64,000 nt of DNA from Terriglobia bacterium. Lineage in GTDB: Bacteria > Acidobacteriota > Terriglobia > Terriglobales > SCQP01. The notes under the pieces are model-generated. The model saw only the letters and a program-made list of their open reading frames with translations, was not told the origin of the DNA and made no database searches. Where the stretch lies: contig JAJPKR010000002.1 of assembly GCA_021323595.1 (NCBI GenBank), positions 1 to 64,000 of the forward strand, read 5' to 3'. Below, one piece after another: positions 46,359 to 56,356 of this stretch (position 1 is the first letter of the stretch; each line of letters opens with the position of its first letter). The position numbers and the translations under genes are program-made.

Positions 46359-47849
46359 ATGGCCGACTACATCTTCTTGATCGAGACGCGCTTTAGCCGC
46401 GAGCAGCAGGCCGCCGCCGCGCTGCTGCAGCGGCATTGCCAGCAGGCGGGATTGAACCTTTATCTGACCGGCGGGCCGATGCGCGACCTGCTCGCCGGCG
46501 CCCCCATCCGCACGCTCGATTTCAGCGTGGAAGGCAACCCGCTGCGCCTGCAAAAGGCCTTGGTCGCCGACGGGGTCGAAGTCCTCGCCGTGGACGCGGA
46601 GGAACAAACCCTGCGGCTGCGCTCGCAGGGCGTGCGGTTCCGCATCAGCGCCGCCCACTCCGAAGTCTTCGAGCAATTCGGCCGCCCGCCGGTCGTCAAG
46701 CCCGCGACCATCGTGGACGATCTGCGCCGCCGCGGCTTCACCCTCGACGCCATCGGCCTGTCGTTGAATGCCGCTTCGCGCGGCCTGCTGCTCGACCCGA
46801 CCAACGGCCTGGCCGATATCGAAGCGCGCCAGATCCGCATGATCCACAATTACGTCTTCTACGACGATCCCGTGCGCTTGCTGCGGGCGGTGCGGCTGCA
46901 AACCCGGCTCGGCTTTACGATTGAGGAGCGCACGGCCGGCCGCATGCAGGCGGCGCTGGAAGGCAATTACATCGAGCATGCGCATAGGCTTTCGCTCGGC
47001 CGCGAGCTCGAAGCCTTGGCCTACGAGCCCGATCCCGCCGCGGTCTTGAAGGCCCTCGAAGCGGCCGGCCTGCTTGAGGCCGCCTTTGGCAAGGGCTTGC
47101 GCACATCCAGGTTGGACATGGCGGCGCTCGCCAAGTTTCCATCTGCCGTGCAACAGCTTGAGGAAGTCGGCTTGACTCCCGACTCCGGCCCGGTGGCGCT
47201 GCGCTTCATTCTAGACGCGCTCCCGAGCAAGGAGCAGGCGGCGCTGCTGCGCTTGCCGCTCAGCAAACCTCTGGTCAGCGGCAGCCAAAAGCTGGCCGCC
47301 GACGCCAAAGCGCTGCAAAAGCAGCTTCTGGGCAAAGCCGGCGCCACGCTGGCCGCGCTCCACGACCTGCTGCATCATGCCCGGCCCGAAGCCGTGCTGT
47401 ATTTGTGCCTGACCGGCAATCCCAAGGTGCAGAGGAAAATCAAGGATTTCACCACCCGCATTCCCGAGCTGCGCCAGCAACTGCCGCTGCGCGAACTCCA
47501 GCAGTTGGGCGTGAATCCGGACGCGCCGGTGTTTCACGACATCATCGAAAAGATCTACCGGCGTCTGCTCGAAGGCAAGCTGCGCGGTGCCGAGCAGATT
47601 CAGGCGGCGCTTATGCAGGAAGCCGAACGCGCCGGCGCCCTCGCGCCGCCGCCATCCAAGACCGCGGCCAAGACCAAAGCCAAAGGCAAGGCGCGCGTCG
47701 CCGAAACCGCCGCCGAAGTCGCCGCCAAGCGCGCTGCCCCGGCCAAGCCGGGCAAAGCCAAAGCCGCCGCCGCGCCCGCCGGCAAGCCCGCCGCCAAGCA
47801 CGGCGCCAAACCCGCCCAGGCCAAGGCCGCCGCTCATAAGAAAAAGTGA
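46359..47849 (+). CDS. CCA-adding enzyme/poly(A) polymerase-like protein with Lys/Ala tail
   Basis: A class II tRNA nucleotidyltransferase-like protein, 496 residues. The head has GGPMRDLL (residues 38-45), but where the family has DxD it reads LDFSVEGN, with Asp54 kept and Ser56 in place of the second Asp. Later family motifs are present: VDDLRRRGFTLDAIGLSL, LLDPTNGLADIEARQIRMI and FYDDPVRLLRAVRLQTRLGF. The neck and body are helical to about 425. The last 70 residues (427-496) are a Lys/Ala/Pro tail ending AAAHKKK. It may be a degenerate or altered-specificity enzyme. ATG 46359 has GGAAGG about 11 nt upstream. It sits between xerC/D and dnaE, all on the plus strand. Confidence 0.85.
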   Translation: MADYIFLIETRFSREQQAAAALLQRHCQQAGLNLYLTGGPMRDLLAGAPIRTLDFSVEGNPLRLQKALVADGVEVLAVDAEEQTLRLRSQGVRFRISAAHSEVFEQFGRPPVVKPATIVDDLRRRGFTLDAIGLSLNAASRGLLLDPTNGLADIEARQIRMIHNYVFYDDPVRLLRAVRLQTRLGFTIEERTAGRMQAALEGNYIEHAHRLSLGRELEALAYEPDPAAVLKALEAAGLLEAAFGKGLRTSRLDMAALAKFPSAVQQLEEVGLTPDSGPVALRFILDALPSKEQAALLRLPLSKPLVSGSQKLAADAKALQKQLLGKAGATLAALHDLLHHARPEAVLYLCLTGNPKVQRKIKDFTTRIPELRQQLPLRELQQLGVNPDAPVFHDIIEKIYRRLLEGKLRGAEQIQAALMQEAERAGALAPPPSKTAAKTKAKGKARVAETAAEVAAKRAAPAKPGKAKAAAAPAGKPAAKHGAKPAQAKAAAHKKK

Positions 47850-47974
47850 CCCGGCCGGTTCGCCGCGGCGCGCCGTCAGAAGCGTTTGCGCGCTGGCGTC
47901 GCGAACGAAGCCCGGCATCGCCGCGCCCGCCTGCTGCGAGCCCGGCGCGAGTAGCCGGTTCGAGGGCGAGGCGC

Positions 47975-47980
47975 GATAAT
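47975..47980 (+). promoter_or_regulatory. GATAAT -10 box before dnaE
   Basis: GATAAT (5 of 6) lies 5 nt before TTG 47986 and 11 nt before ATG 47992, so the mRNA would have no leader or one of about 5 nt. No SD is seen. Confidence 0.4.
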
Positions 47981-47991
47981 AAACGTTGCCG

Positions 47992-50900
47992 ATGGCTTCG
48001 CCGTTCGTTCATCTGCACGTCCACTCCGATTACTCGCTGCTCGATGGCGCTTGCGACCTGCACAAACTCGTGGCGCGGGCGGCGAAGCTCGCCATGCCGG
48101 CGCTGGCGCTCACCGATCACGGCAATCTCTTCGGTGCCCTGAATTTCCACCAACTGGCGCGCGCCGCCGGCATCAAGCCGATCATCGGCTGCGAACTCTA
48201 CATCTGCCAGAAGCCCGACCATACTGCGCCGCCCGAAGGCGACGCCTACAACCATCTGATCGTGCTCTGCGAGAACGAGACCGGCTATCGCAACCTGGTC
48301 AAGATCGTCAGCGAGGCCAGCCTGCGCGGCTTTTATTACAAGCCGCGCATCAGCAAAGCGTTCCTCGCCGCCCACAGCGAGGGTCTGGTGGGGCTGTCGG
48401 CGTGCTTGAAGGGCGAGGTGCAGGAAAAGCTCATCGCCGGCCAGGAGGATGAAGCCGCGCGGGCCGCGGCCGAATTCCGCGACATCTTCGGCGCCGGCGC
48501 GTTCTACCTGGAAATTCAAGATCAAGGTCTGGAGCAGGAGCGGCGCCTGAATCCCGCGCTGGTGGCGCTGGCGGCGCGGACGGGCCTGCCGCTGGTCGCG
48601 ACCAACGACTGCCATTACCTGGAGCACGAGGATCACCGCATGCACGACGTGCTGCTGTGCATCCAGACCGGCAAGCGCGTGCAGGATGCGCAGCGCATGC
48701 GCTTCGGCAGCGATCAGTTCTATTTGAAAAGCGGCGAGGAGATGCTGCAGGTCTTCTCCGGCCTCGAGCACGCCGTGCACCGCACGCTGGAGGTGGCCGA
48801 GCGCTGCAATGTCGAGCTGCGGCCGGTCGAGTCGCCGTTTCCGCACTTCGCCGTGCCCGAGAACGAAACCCTCGACAGCTATTTCGAACGCGTGGTGCGC
48901 GAAGGCATGGCGCGGCGCGAGGCCGCGATCGCCGCGCGGCGGCGGGCGGGCCGCACCAAATATCCGCCGGCGGCCTACGCCGAGCGCCTGGAGCGCGAGA
49001 TTCGCGTGATCCAGGCGATGAAGTACGCCGGGTACTTTCTCATCGTCTGGGATTTCATCCGCTTCGCGCGCGAGCGTGGCATTCCCGTCGGCCCCGGGCG
49101 CGGTTCGGCGGCGGGCAGCTTGGTCTCCTATGCCATGGGCATCACCGACCTCGACCCGCTCGAGCACGAACTGCTCTTCGAGCGTTTTCTCAATCCCGAG
49201 CGCGTCTCCATGCCGGATATCGACGTGGACTTCTGCATGCTGCGCCGCGGCGAGGTCATCGAGTACGTCACGCAAAAGTACGGTCGCGAAAACGTCTCCC
49301 AGATCATTACTTTCGGCACGCTCGGCGCCAAGGCCGCGATCAAGGACGTCGGCCGCGCCATGGATTTGCCCTACGGCGAGGTGGACCGCCTCGCCAAGCT
49401 CGTCCCCAACCAGCTCAATATCACCCTCGACGACGCCATGGGCCAGTCGCCCGAGCTGCAGCGGCTTTATGAGACCGACAGCCGCGTGCGCGAGCTGCTC
49501 GACCTGGCGCGTCGCGTCGAAGGCTTATGCCGCAATGCCGGCATGCATGCCGCTGGCGTGGTGATCGCGCCGCGGCCGCTGACCGAGTTGGTGCCGCTCT
49601 TCAAGACCAACCGCGACGAAATCGTCACCCAGTTCGACATGAACGGGCTGGAAAAAATCGGCCTGCTGAAGATGGACTTCCTGGGACTGACGACGCTGAC
49701 CCTGCTGGCCGACGCGGTCCGCCTGGCGCGGGAAGTGGGCGACCCCGGCCTGAGCCTGGAGAATCTGCCCGACGACGATCCGGCGACCTACGAGCTCTTC
49801 CGCAAGGGTGTCACCGGCGGCATCTTCCAGTTCGAATCGGCGGGCATGCGCGACATCTTGCGCCGCTATCGTCCCGAGCGCCTGAGCGACCTGACCGCGC
49901 TCAACGCCATTTATCGTCCGGGGCCGATCCAAGGCGGCATGATTGACGACTTCATCGCCCGCAAGCATGGTCGCCGCGCCATCACCTACGAGCTGCCCGA
50001 GCTCGAGCCGATTCTGGCCGAGACGCTGGGCGTCTTCGTCTATCAGGAGCAGGTGATGCAGGCGGCGCACCGCCTGGCCGGCTATTCGCTCGGCGAAGCT
50101 GACATGCTGCGCCGCGCCATGGGCAAGAAGAAACCGGAGGAAATGGCGCGGCAGCGGGAAAAGTTCATTCGCGGCGCCGTCGCCAACGGCCTGCCGGCGG
50201 GCCCGGTGGAACGCGTTTTCGAACTGATGGCGCAGTTTGCCGGCTACGGCTTCAACAAGAGCCATGCCGCCGCCTACGCGGTGATCGCCTATCAGGCGGC
50301 TTATTTGAAGGCGCACCATCCGGTGGCGTTCATGGCCGCGCTGCTTTCGCACAGTGACAGCGGCAACCTGGTCAAGTACATCCGGGAATGTCGCGGCATG
50401 GGCATTGCGGTCGAGCCGCCGGATATCAACCTGAGCGCGGCGCGCTTCACGCCCGATGGCGGGCGCATCCGCTTCGGCTTGAGCGCGATCAAGAATTTGG
50501 GTGAGGCGGCGGTGGCGGCGATCTTGGATGCGCGCGCCGCCGCCGGGCCCTTCGCCTCGCTGTTCGATTTCTGCCGCCGCGCCGGCGGCCGCCTGCTCAA
50601 CAAGCGCGTCATCGAGAGCCTGATCAAAAGCGGCGCCATGGATGGCCTCGCCGGCCCGCCCGCCGCCGGCGTGCCGCCGCACGCTGCGCGCGCGGCGCTG
50701 CTGGCGCAGGTGGATGTCGCCATCGCGCGGGCGCAGCAGGACGAGCGCCGCCAGCAGATCGGCCAGCACGGCCTCTTCATCGATTTCGACGGCGCCGCCG
50801 CCCCGCCGGCCGAGACGCTGCCTGCGGTGGCGCCGTGGCCCGAAGAGCAGCGGCTGGCCTTCGAAAAAGAGGTGCTGGGATTTTTCGTCACCGGCCATCC

Positions 50901-51477
50901 TCTGGATCGCTACGCCGACGTGCTCGACGATCTCAACGTCGTGCCCCTCGAGGAGATCGACCGCCGGACCGCCCACGAAGAGTTCGCCGTCGCCGGCGTG
51001 CCCGCGGCGCTGCAAATCAAGCGCAACAAGCGCGGGGAAAGCTGGGCGGTGGCGCAGCTCGAGGACCGCGGCGGCCGCGCCGAACTGCTGTGCTTCGCCG
51101 AGCCGTTCCGCCGCCACGAATCGCTGCTGCGCGCCGCCGTTCCGCTTTGGCTGCGGGTGCGGCTGGCTTCCGACGATGACGCCGAAACCAAGCTGCAATT
51201 GATCGAGGCGCGGGAATTGGCCCAGGAGAAACCCGTCTTGCCGCGCGCCTTGCAGCTCCGGCTGGCGCTCGATGACTGGCCGCCGGAAGCCGCGGCCGAT
51301 TTAGCCGCCTTGCTCGCGGCCCGGCCCGGATCGGCTAAGATACATGTGCATGCGCGCTCGCGCCGTGAAGGCTTCGAGCAAATCTTGGAGCTGCAGCAGA
51401 CCGTGACTGCCGACACGCGCTTGCGCCGCGGTCTCGAAGCCCTGTGCGGGGCCGGCAGCGTTCTCGTCGTGGATTAG
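47992..51477 (+). CDS. dnaE: DNA polymerase III alpha subunit
   Basis: Main replicative polymerase, 1161 residues. It has an N-terminal PHP domain ([29 protein letters not shown]). The palm has the first two catalytic aspartates in MPDIDVDFC and the third in [34 protein letters not shown] and the [18 protein letters not shown] region are typical of DnaE1, and [18 protein letters not shown] follows. The tandem HhH region and OB-fold complete the C-terminus. No exonuclease insertion, so it is DnaE and not PolC. ATG 47992 is used; TTG 47986 is an alternative, 5 nt after a GATAAT box. accA follows after 8 nt, an adjacency also known in E. coli. Confidence 0.98.
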   Translation: MASPFVHLHVHSDYSLLDGACDLHKLVARAAKLAMPALALTDHGNLFGALNFHQLARAAGIKPIIGCELYICQKPDHTAPPEGDAYNHLIVLCENETGYRNLVKIVSEASLRGFYYKPRISKAFLAAHSEGLVGLSACLKGEVQEKLIAGQEDEAARAAAEFRDIFGAGAFYLEIQDQGLEQERRLNPALVALAARTGLPLVATNDCHYLEHEDHRMHDVLLCIQTGKRVQDAQRMRFGSDQFYLKSGEEMLQVFSGLEHAVHRTLEVAERCNVELRPVESPFPHFAVPENETLDSYFERVVREGMARREAAIAARRRAGRTKYPPAAYAERLEREIRVIQAMKYAGYFLIVWDFIRFARERGIPVGPGRGSAAGSLVSYAMGITDLDPLEHELLFERFLNPERVSMPDIDVDFCMLRRGEVIEYVTQKYGRENVSQIITFGTLGAKAAIKDVGRAMDLPYGEVDRLAKLVPNQLNITLDDAMGQSPELQRLYETDSRVRELLDLARRVEGLCRNAGMHAAGVVIAPRPLTELVPLFKTNRDEIVTQFDMNGLEKIGLLKMDFLGLTTLTLLADAVRLAREVGDPGLSLENLPDDDPATYELFRKGVTGGIFQFESAGMRDILRRYRPERLSDLTALNAIYRPGPIQGGMIDDFIARKHGRRAITYELPELEPILAETLGVFVYQEQVMQAAHRLAGYSLGEADMLRRAMGKKKPEEMARQREKFIRGAVANGLPAGPVERVFELMAQFAGYGFNKSHAAAYAVIAYQAAYLKAHHPVAFMAALLSHSDSGNLVKYIRECRGMGIAVEPPDINLSAARFTPDGGRIRFGLSAIKNLGEAAVAAILDARAAAGPFASLFDFCRRAGGRLLNKRVIESLIKSGAMDGLAGPPAAGVPPHAARAALLAQVDVAIARAQQDERRQQIGQHGLFIDFDGAAAPPAETLPAVAPWPEEQRLAFEKEVLGFFVTGHPLDRYADVLDDLNVVPLEEIDRRTAHEEFAVAGVPAALQIKRNKRGESWAVAQLEDRGGRAELLCFAEPFRRHESLLRAAVPLWLRVRLASDDDAETKLQLIEARELAQEKPVLPRALQLRLALDDWPPEAAADLAALLAARPGSAKIHVHARSRREGFEQILELQQTVTADTRLRRGLEALCGAGSVLVVD

Positions 51478-51485
51478 CCCTTCCC

Positions 51486-52448
51486 GTGGACCGTCCCGAT
51501 CCCAATTCGTCTCCCGAGCCCAGCCGCGACGAGCCGCTCCGTCAGGAGATCGAGCGCCTGCGCCATGAAGTCGAGCAATTGCGCCGCGGCCAAACCGAGC
51601 CGGCGGAGGCGGCGCCGCCGGAAAACGGAGCCGAGCCCGCAACCGTCAATCCGGCCTGGGAACGCGTGTTGCTGGCGCGGCATCCGCAGCGGCCCACCTT
51701 CTTGGATTTCGTCCGCGAGCTGTTTGCCGATTTCGTGGAGTTGCACGGCGACCGCCGCTTCGGCGACGACCCCGCGCTGCTGGGCGGCTTCGCCAGCTTT
51801 CAAGGCCGCCAGGTGATGCTCATCGGCCAGCAACGCGGCCGCGATGTTAAGGAAAAGATCCGTTGCAACTTTGGCATGGCCAAGCCCGAGGGCTATCGCA
51901 AGGCGCTCCGCCTCATGCGGCTGGCGGAGAAATTTCAGCGCCCGATTCTGACCTTCGTGGATACCCAGGGCGCCTATCCCGGCGTCGATGCTGAGGAGCG
52001 CGGGCAAGCCGAAGCGATCGCGCTCAACCTGCGCGAAATGGCGCGTTTGGGCGTGCCGGTGATCGCAACCGTGACCGGCGAGGGCGGCAGCGGCGGCGCG
52101 CTCGGCATCGCCGTGGGCAATCGCGTGCTTATGCTGGAGAACGCGATGTATTCGGTGATTTCCCCGGAGGGCTGCGCGTCGATCATGTGGCGCGACGCCG
52201 ACCGCAAGCAAGAGGCCGCCATGGCCCTGCGGCTCACCGCTCCGGAATTGCTGGGTTACGAACTGGTGGATGAGATTGTGCCCGAGCCCGCCGGCGGCGC
52301 GCATCTGGACGCGGCGGCGGCGGCGCGCTTGCTGGGCGAGGCGCTGCAACGCAACTTGGCCAGCTTCGAATCGCTCTCCCCGGGCGAATTGCGCGCCCAG
52401 CGCTATGAGCGCTTCCGCCGTTTAGGTCCTTTCTTCACAGAAGCTTAG
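51486..52448 (+). CDS. accA: acetyl-CoA carboxylase carboxyltransferase subunit alpha
   Basis: Transfers the carboxyl group from biotin to acetyl-CoA, making malonyl-CoA for fatty acids; partner is AccD (not in view). 320 residues starting at GTG 51486. After a polar coiled segment ([17 protein letters not shown]) come [55 protein letters not shown], and the oxyanion-forming glycine pairs in [20 protein letters not shown] and [16 protein letters not shown]. All core motifs are intact. It starts 8 nt after the dnaE stop with no separate promoter, so cotranscription is likely; a terminator follows at 52611-52657. Confidence 0.97.
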   Translation: MDRPDPNSSPEPSRDEPLRQEIERLRHEVEQLRRGQTEPAEAAPPENGAEPATVNPAWERVLLARHPQRPTFLDFVRELFADFVELHGDRRFGDDPALLGGFASFQGRQVMLIGQQRGRDVKEKIRCNFGMAKPEGYRKALRLMRLAEKFQRPILTFVDTQGAYPGVDAEERGQAEAIALNLREMARLGVPVIATVTGEGGSGGALGIAVGNRVLMLENAMYSVISPEGCASIMWRDADRKQEAAMALRLTAPELLGYELVDEIVPEPAGGAHLDAAAAARLLGEALQRNLASFESLSPGELRAQRYERFRRLGPFFTEA

Positions 52449-52610
52449 CCGCCCCGTGGGCCAGTTCCGTTGCGAACGTAAAAACTTCTCACAGCGGGCA
52501 AATCTTCCTCGCTCCGCTCCGGGCCGGAATGGTTAAGTACTGAATTCGCAACTACATGCCGTTTGGCGCACGGCGTGCTATGAGTCAGGACAGACGAAGT
52601 GGCGCAACCA

Positions 52611-52657
52611 AGGAAGGGCTCCGATCGCAATAGTGGTCGGGGCCCTTCTTAAATTTT
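52611..52657. terminator. hairpin terminator between convergent accA and the symporter gene
   Basis: A 14-bp stem, GAAGGGCTCCGATC (52613-52626) with GGTCGGGGCCCTTC (52635-52648), containing two G-T wobbles, an 8-nt loop and then TTAAATTTT. It probably ends transcription of accA and, read the other way, of the minus-strand symporter. Confidence 0.7.
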
Positions 52658-53897
52658 AGGAAGGCGCCACAGCCGCCGCTTCGGCCGGCGCCGGCGCCAG
52701 CGATTCCCGCTCCCAGCGGGCCAAAACGGCTGCCGCCAGGCAGTTGCCGACCACGTTGACCCCGGTGCGGCCCATATCCATAAGCTGATCGACCCCCAAC
52801 AGCAGTACTACGCCGGCCATGGGCAAGCCGAAGGAAGTCGCGGTCGCGGCCAGGATCACGATCGCCGCGCGCGAGACCCCTGCGACGCCTTTGCTGGTGA
52901 GCATGAGCGTCAGCATCATGAAAAGCTGCTGTGCCCAGCTCAGGTGCAGCCCGGCCGCCTGCGCGATGAAGAGCGCGGCCAGCGACAAATAAAGGGTCGA
53001 GCCCATCAGATTGAAGCTGTAGCCGGTTGGGATCACGAACGCCACGATCCGGCGGGAGACGCCCATGCCTTCCATGCGTTCGAGCGCGCTGGGCAGCGCT
53101 GCCTCCGAGCTCGCCGTCGAGAAGCCGATCAGCGCCGGTTCCCCGACGGCGCGCAGAAAGCGGCGCAACGGCACGCGTGCCCACAGCGCCGCGCCGCCCA
53201 GCACGATCACGCAAAAAGCCGCCAGCGTGATATAAAGCAGGCCGACCAGTTTGAGCAGCGGCAGCAGCACGCGGATGCCGTGGCCGCCGATGCTGAAGGC
53301 GAGCGCGCCGAAAATCCCGGCGGGCGCGAACCACATCACGTAGTTCGTGAAGCGGTACATCACCTGCGCCAAGCCCTCGCAAAACGCGTACACCGGTCCG
53401 GCGCGCTCGCCCGCCGCCGCCAGCGCCACCGCGAAGAACAGGCTGAAGACCACGACCTGCAGAATCTCGCCGTTGGCCAAGGCGGCGGCGAAGCTCTCCG
53501 GGAAGGTGTGCTCGATCAGGGTCGCGAGCAGGCCGCCGTGCGCGATGGGCGCGGCGGCGCTGCCGGCCGCCGCGCCCGCCAGGCCTAAGTGCACCCCCGC
53601 GCCCGGCTGCGCCCAGTTGGCCGCCGCCAGGCCCATGAAAAGCGCGATCGTCGTCGCCGCTTCGAAGAAGATCAGCGACTTCACTCCCAGCCGGCCGAGC
53701 TGCTTCAAATCGCGCGATCCGCCAATCCCGGCGGCCAGCGTGGCGAAGATGAGCGGTCCGACCACGGCCTTGATCAGCCGCAGGAAGATCACCTCGAGCG
53801 GCTGCGTCTTGACCGCCAGCGACGGCCAGAGCCATCCGGTCAGCACGCCGAGGATCATCCCCAGCACGATCCAGGTGGTCAGCGAGCGGATGCGCAT
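52656..53897 (-). CDS. dicarboxylate/amino acid:cation symporter (DctA/GltP family)
   Basis: A secondary transporter of the DAACS family, 413 residues with eight membrane helices and two hairpins. Markers: LRLIKAVVGPLIFATLAAGI (the PLIF motif at the substrate site), the serine-rich hairpin FSTASSEAALPSALERMEG, and PTGYSFNLMGSTLYLSLAALF followed by the C-terminal DQLMDMGRTGVNVVGNCLAA, the substrate-binding helix 8 (DxxR/TGxN type). Glutamate, aspartate or C4-dicarboxylates are the usual substrates and cannot be separated by eye. No SD is visible before ATG 53897. It stands alone. Confidence 0.93.
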   Translation of the reverse strand: MRIRSLTTWIVLGMILGVLTGWLWPSLAVKTQPLEVIFLRLIKAVVGPLIFATLAAGIGGSRDLKQLGRLGVKSLIFFEAATTIALFMGLAAANWAQPGAGVHLGLAGAAAGSAAAPIAHGGLLATLIEHTFPESFAAALANGEILQVVVFSLFFAVALAAAGERAGPVYAFCEGLAQVMYRFTNYVMWFAPAGIFGALAFSIGGHGIRVLLPLLKLVGLLYITLAAFCVIVLGGAALWARVPLRRFLRAVGEPALIGFSTASSEAALPSALERMEGMGVSRRIVAFVIPTGYSFNLMGSTLYLSLAALFIAQAAGLHLSWAQQLFMMLTLMLTSKGVAGVSRAAIVILAATATSFGLPMAGVVLLLGVDQLMDMGRTGVNVVGNCLAAAVLARWERESLAPAPAEAAAVAPS

Positions 53898-53979
53898 GGT
53901 AGCGGGAGGCCGGCGCGCCGGCGCGCGCTCGATCCATCAGGGAATACCGGCCCAGCCTACAAGGGCGCCGCGCAAAAAG

Positions 53980-54858
53980 CTAGCGGCGTCCGAACTGCAG
54001 CATGGGCAGCTTCGGTAGCCGCTCCTCGGGCACCGGCAGGCGGGCGTCGCTGTAGAACTCGCGCAGCCAGTCGCGATACTGGTCGCCGCCGTAGATGACC
54101 AGCGAGGCGGCGGCGCCGCCCATGATTTCATGCTCGGACTTCGGCGGCGCGGCGGCATCGAAGACCCGCTCCGACATGGCCGCGGGTACGTCCGCGTCGT
54201 TCGAACCGAAGAGAAAGAGCTTGGGCCCGGGATATTGCCGCACCCATGCCGTCACGTCGTAACCGCCGGCATCGCCCAGCAGCCAGCCGCTCAGCGGCAT
54301 GGCATGATCGGCGAACGCGCGCAAATTCGGAAACGGCGATTCGAGCACCAAACCCGCCACTTGCGGATGCGCGGCGGCGAGCGCGGCGGCGACCGCGGCG
54401 CCGATTTCCTCGCCGTGCAAAATCAGCTCGCGCGGCGGCACCCGGAGCGTGCCGGTGACGTACTGGTAGGCGGTCTCGCCGTCTTGGCGCATGCCCGCCA
54501 GGCTGGGACGCCCGCCGCTCTTGCCGTAGCCCCGGTAATCGATCAAAAAGACGTTGCTCTCCAGCTCTTGCAGCTTGATGATGTGCGCGGCTTGTTCGCT
54601 GATGTTGCCGCGCCGGGAATGGAAGAAAAGCACCGTGCGCTTCGCCCCCGCGTAGGGAATCCACCAGCCCGAGAGCGTGCTGCCGTCCGCGGCCGTCATG
54701 CGCACGTCGCGGGCGCCGTAGTCGCGCTGGATCTGCCAGTCGCCCCGCGGATACACGGCGGGCTGAAACAGCCAGCTCCGCACGTTGATGCCGACGATGA
54801 CCGCGTAGCAGGCGGCGAGCACCGCCACGGCCACCGCGGTGCGTCCCAGCAGCTTCAT
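53980..54858 (-). CDS. membrane-anchored alpha/beta-hydrolase-fold protein lacking catalytic Ser and His
   Basis: A 292-residue protein with one N-terminal membrane segment (TAVAVAVLAACYAVIVGI) and a hydrolase-fold domain of the kind annotated as serine aminopeptidase S33 / BAAT. FLIDYRGYGKSGGRPS is typical. The nucleophile elbow reads LHGEEIGA: Glu151 occupies the place of the nucleophilic Ser in GxSxG. Asp221 (GSNDADVP) is kept, but the region that normally carries the catalytic His (GxGH) reads GGAAAS (247-252). It is therefore probably not a classical serine hydrolase. ATG 54858 starts the membrane segment; a CATACT box lies 7 nt upstream and no SD is present. Divergent from the M50/CBS gene. 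Confidence 0.85.
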   Translation of the reverse strand: MKLLGRTAVAVAVLAACYAVIVGINVRSWLFQPAVYPRGDWQIQRDYGARDVRMTAADGSTLSGWWIPYAGAKRTVLFFHSRRGNISEQAAHIIKLQELESNVFLIDYRGYGKSGGRPSLAGMRQDGETAYQYVTGTLRVPPRELILHGEEIGAAVAAALAAAHPQVAGLVLESPFPNLRAFADHAMPLSGWLLGDAGGYDVTAWVRQYPGPKLFLFGSNDADVPAAMSERVFDAAAPPKSEHEIMGGAAASLVIYGGDQYRDWLREFYSDARLPVPEERLPKLPMLQFGRR

Positions 54859-54865
54859 CCGTTTC

Positions 54866-54871
54866 AGTATG
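54866..54871 (-). promoter_or_regulatory. extended -10 box 7 nt before the pseudo-hydrolase start
   Basis: Minus-strand TGG-CATACT (TGn extended -10; hexamer 54866-54871), 7 nt before ATG 54858. It fits the leaderless pattern. Confidence 0.4.
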
Positions 54872-54896
54872 CCAGGGCGGCTGGCGCGGCGCATGC

Positions 54897-54902
54897 CATA
54901 AT
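54897..54902 (+). promoter_or_regulatory. extended -10 box for the M50/CBS gene
   Basis: TGC-CATAAT (hexamer 54897-54902, 5 of 6) on the plus strand. The predicted start near 54909 precedes an AGAGGA RBS, which is 12 nt from ATG 54927. Confidence 0.4.
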
Positions 54903-54926
54903 CGCGTTAGAGGACCGCCAATCCCC

Positions 54927-56057
54927 ATGCCGAATTTGTCCAATCGCCGCTTGGCGCGCGTTTTCGGCATCGATATCGAGTTCCACTGGACCTGGCTGAT
55001 CATCCTCTACCTTTTCGGCTATTCGCTGGGGGTCTATTTCTCCCATGCCTACCACTGGGGCCTTTGGGTCGCTTGGACCACCGCGATCATCACCACCCTG
55101 CTATTTTTCGTCTCGGTCGTCTTGCACGAATTGGCCCATAGCCTCGCCGCCCGCCGCTACGGCCTGCCGGTGCACACCATTACGCTCTTCGTCTTCGGCG
55201 GCGTGAGTCAGTTGACGCGCGAACCCGAGCAAGCCGGCGCCGAATTCGTCATCGCCATCGTCGGGCCGCTGACCAGCCTCGTGCTCGGCGCCATCTGCCT
55301 CGGCCTGGCGCAGCTCGGGCCGCGGCACGTGCCGGTCATCGCGAGCCTTTGGTGGCTGGGCGCGGTGAATTTGATCTTGGCGGTTTTCAACCTGATCCCG
55401 GGATTTCCGCTCGACGGCGGCCGCGTGCTGCGCGCGATCATTTGGTCGGCCAACCGCAACTTTATAGCCGCCACCCATTGGGCCACGCGCATCGGCAAAA
55501 TCGTGGCGGTCTTGTTCATTTTCTACGGCGTGGTGATGTTCTTTCGCGGCCAGGGCATCAACGGCCTTTGGATCGCTTTCATCGGCTGGTTCTTGTTGAC
55601 CGCGGCCGAGCAGAGCTGGCGTCAAACCGAGGTCAAAAGTGCGCTCGAACATTTCACCGTGCGCGACCTCTCCAATCCGTTCTTCACCACGGTTCCCCCC
55701 GACGAGCCGATTGAATCCTATTTTCAGCAAGTCACCGACAGCCATAACTACCGGCCGAGCTTGGTGCTCACCGATGGCGACGAGTTGGTCGGTGTGATCG
55801 CGCCCGTGGATCTGCGCAATGCGCCGCGCCCGCAATGGCCGCTGCTGCGAGTCAAGGACCTCATGGTCCCGCGCGCCCGCCTAGCCACCGTCACCATGGA
55901 CGAAGGTCTCATGGAGGCGCTCGAGAAGATGGCGCTGCACGGGGTGAGCCAGTTGCCCGTGATCGATGACGGCCATGTGCGCGGCGTGATCCGCCGCGAC
56001 CGCATCTTGGAATTGCTGCAGAACGCGCTGAGCCAAAACGGCAACAAAGCCGGCTAG
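54927..56057 (+). CDS. site-2 protease family (M50) metalloprotease with CBS domains
   Basis: An integral-membrane zinc protease, 376 residues. Six hydrophobic segments cover about 15-235. The active-site helix has VVLHELAHSLAARRYG (HExxH), and the third ligand is in NLIPGFPLDGGRVLRA (the DG motif). Two CBS domains fill about 245-370 (VRDLSNPFFTTVPPDEPIE and VKDLMVPRARLATVTMDEGL); in this S2P subgroup they bind adenine nucleotides and may regulate cleavage. Substrates (membrane-bound regulators or signal-peptide remnants) are unknown; no anti-sigma factor is near. Start supported by AGAGGA upstream. Confidence 0.94.
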   Translation: MPNLSNRRLARVFGIDIEFHWTWLIILYLFGYSLGVYFSHAYHWGLWVAWTTAIITTLLFFVSVVLHELAHSLAARRYGLPVHTITLFVFGGVSQLTREPEQAGAEFVIAIVGPLTSLVLGAICLGLAQLGPRHVPVIASLWWLGAVNLILAVFNLIPGFPLDGGRVLRAIIWSANRNFIAATHWATRIGKIVAVLFIFYGVVMFFRGQGINGLWIAFIGWFLLTAAEQSWRQTEVKSALEHFTVRDLSNPFFTTVPPDEPIESYFQQVTDSHNYRPSLVLTDGDELVGVIAPVDLRNAPRPQWPLLRVKDLMVPRARLATVTMDEGLMEALEKMALHGVSQLPVIDDGHVRGVIRRDRILELLQNALSQNGNKAG

Positions 56058-56356
56058 GCCGGCCGCCGGCCCATTGCGGCGCCTCTCGCTCGTGAATCGC
56101 TGTCGCTGCGCTCGCGTGGCGCCAGGCTCTATCCGCTGTCGGGAAGGGCCCAGCGATGGTGCGGTGCCAGACGTTGCGGCACTCGCGCGGCACCCGGAAA
56201 TTCGCTGGCTCCAGTTTTAGGGCCGGCACCGTCGCCGGCCCATTGCGGCGCATCGGGAGCGCGCCATCCGATCGCTGCGGGGCACCACCGCGCCCGCAGT
56301 CCGCGCGCAACGAGCGGCCGCGCCGATGCGGGACCGCTCGTCGCGCTTTCGATCGC
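56058..56356. other. 299-nt intergenic region with a 19-bp direct repeat
   Basis: No protein-like ORF. The sequence CGCCGGCCCATTGCGGCGC occurs twice, at 56064-56082 and 56233-56251, 169 nt apart, and a GGTGCC/GGCACC inverted repeat lies between them. No promoter is obvious. Confidence 0.45.

Noticed and set aside
47611-51198. Two long minus-strand frames opposite dnaE
   Set aside because: Shadow frames; dnaE motifs are complete on the plus strand.
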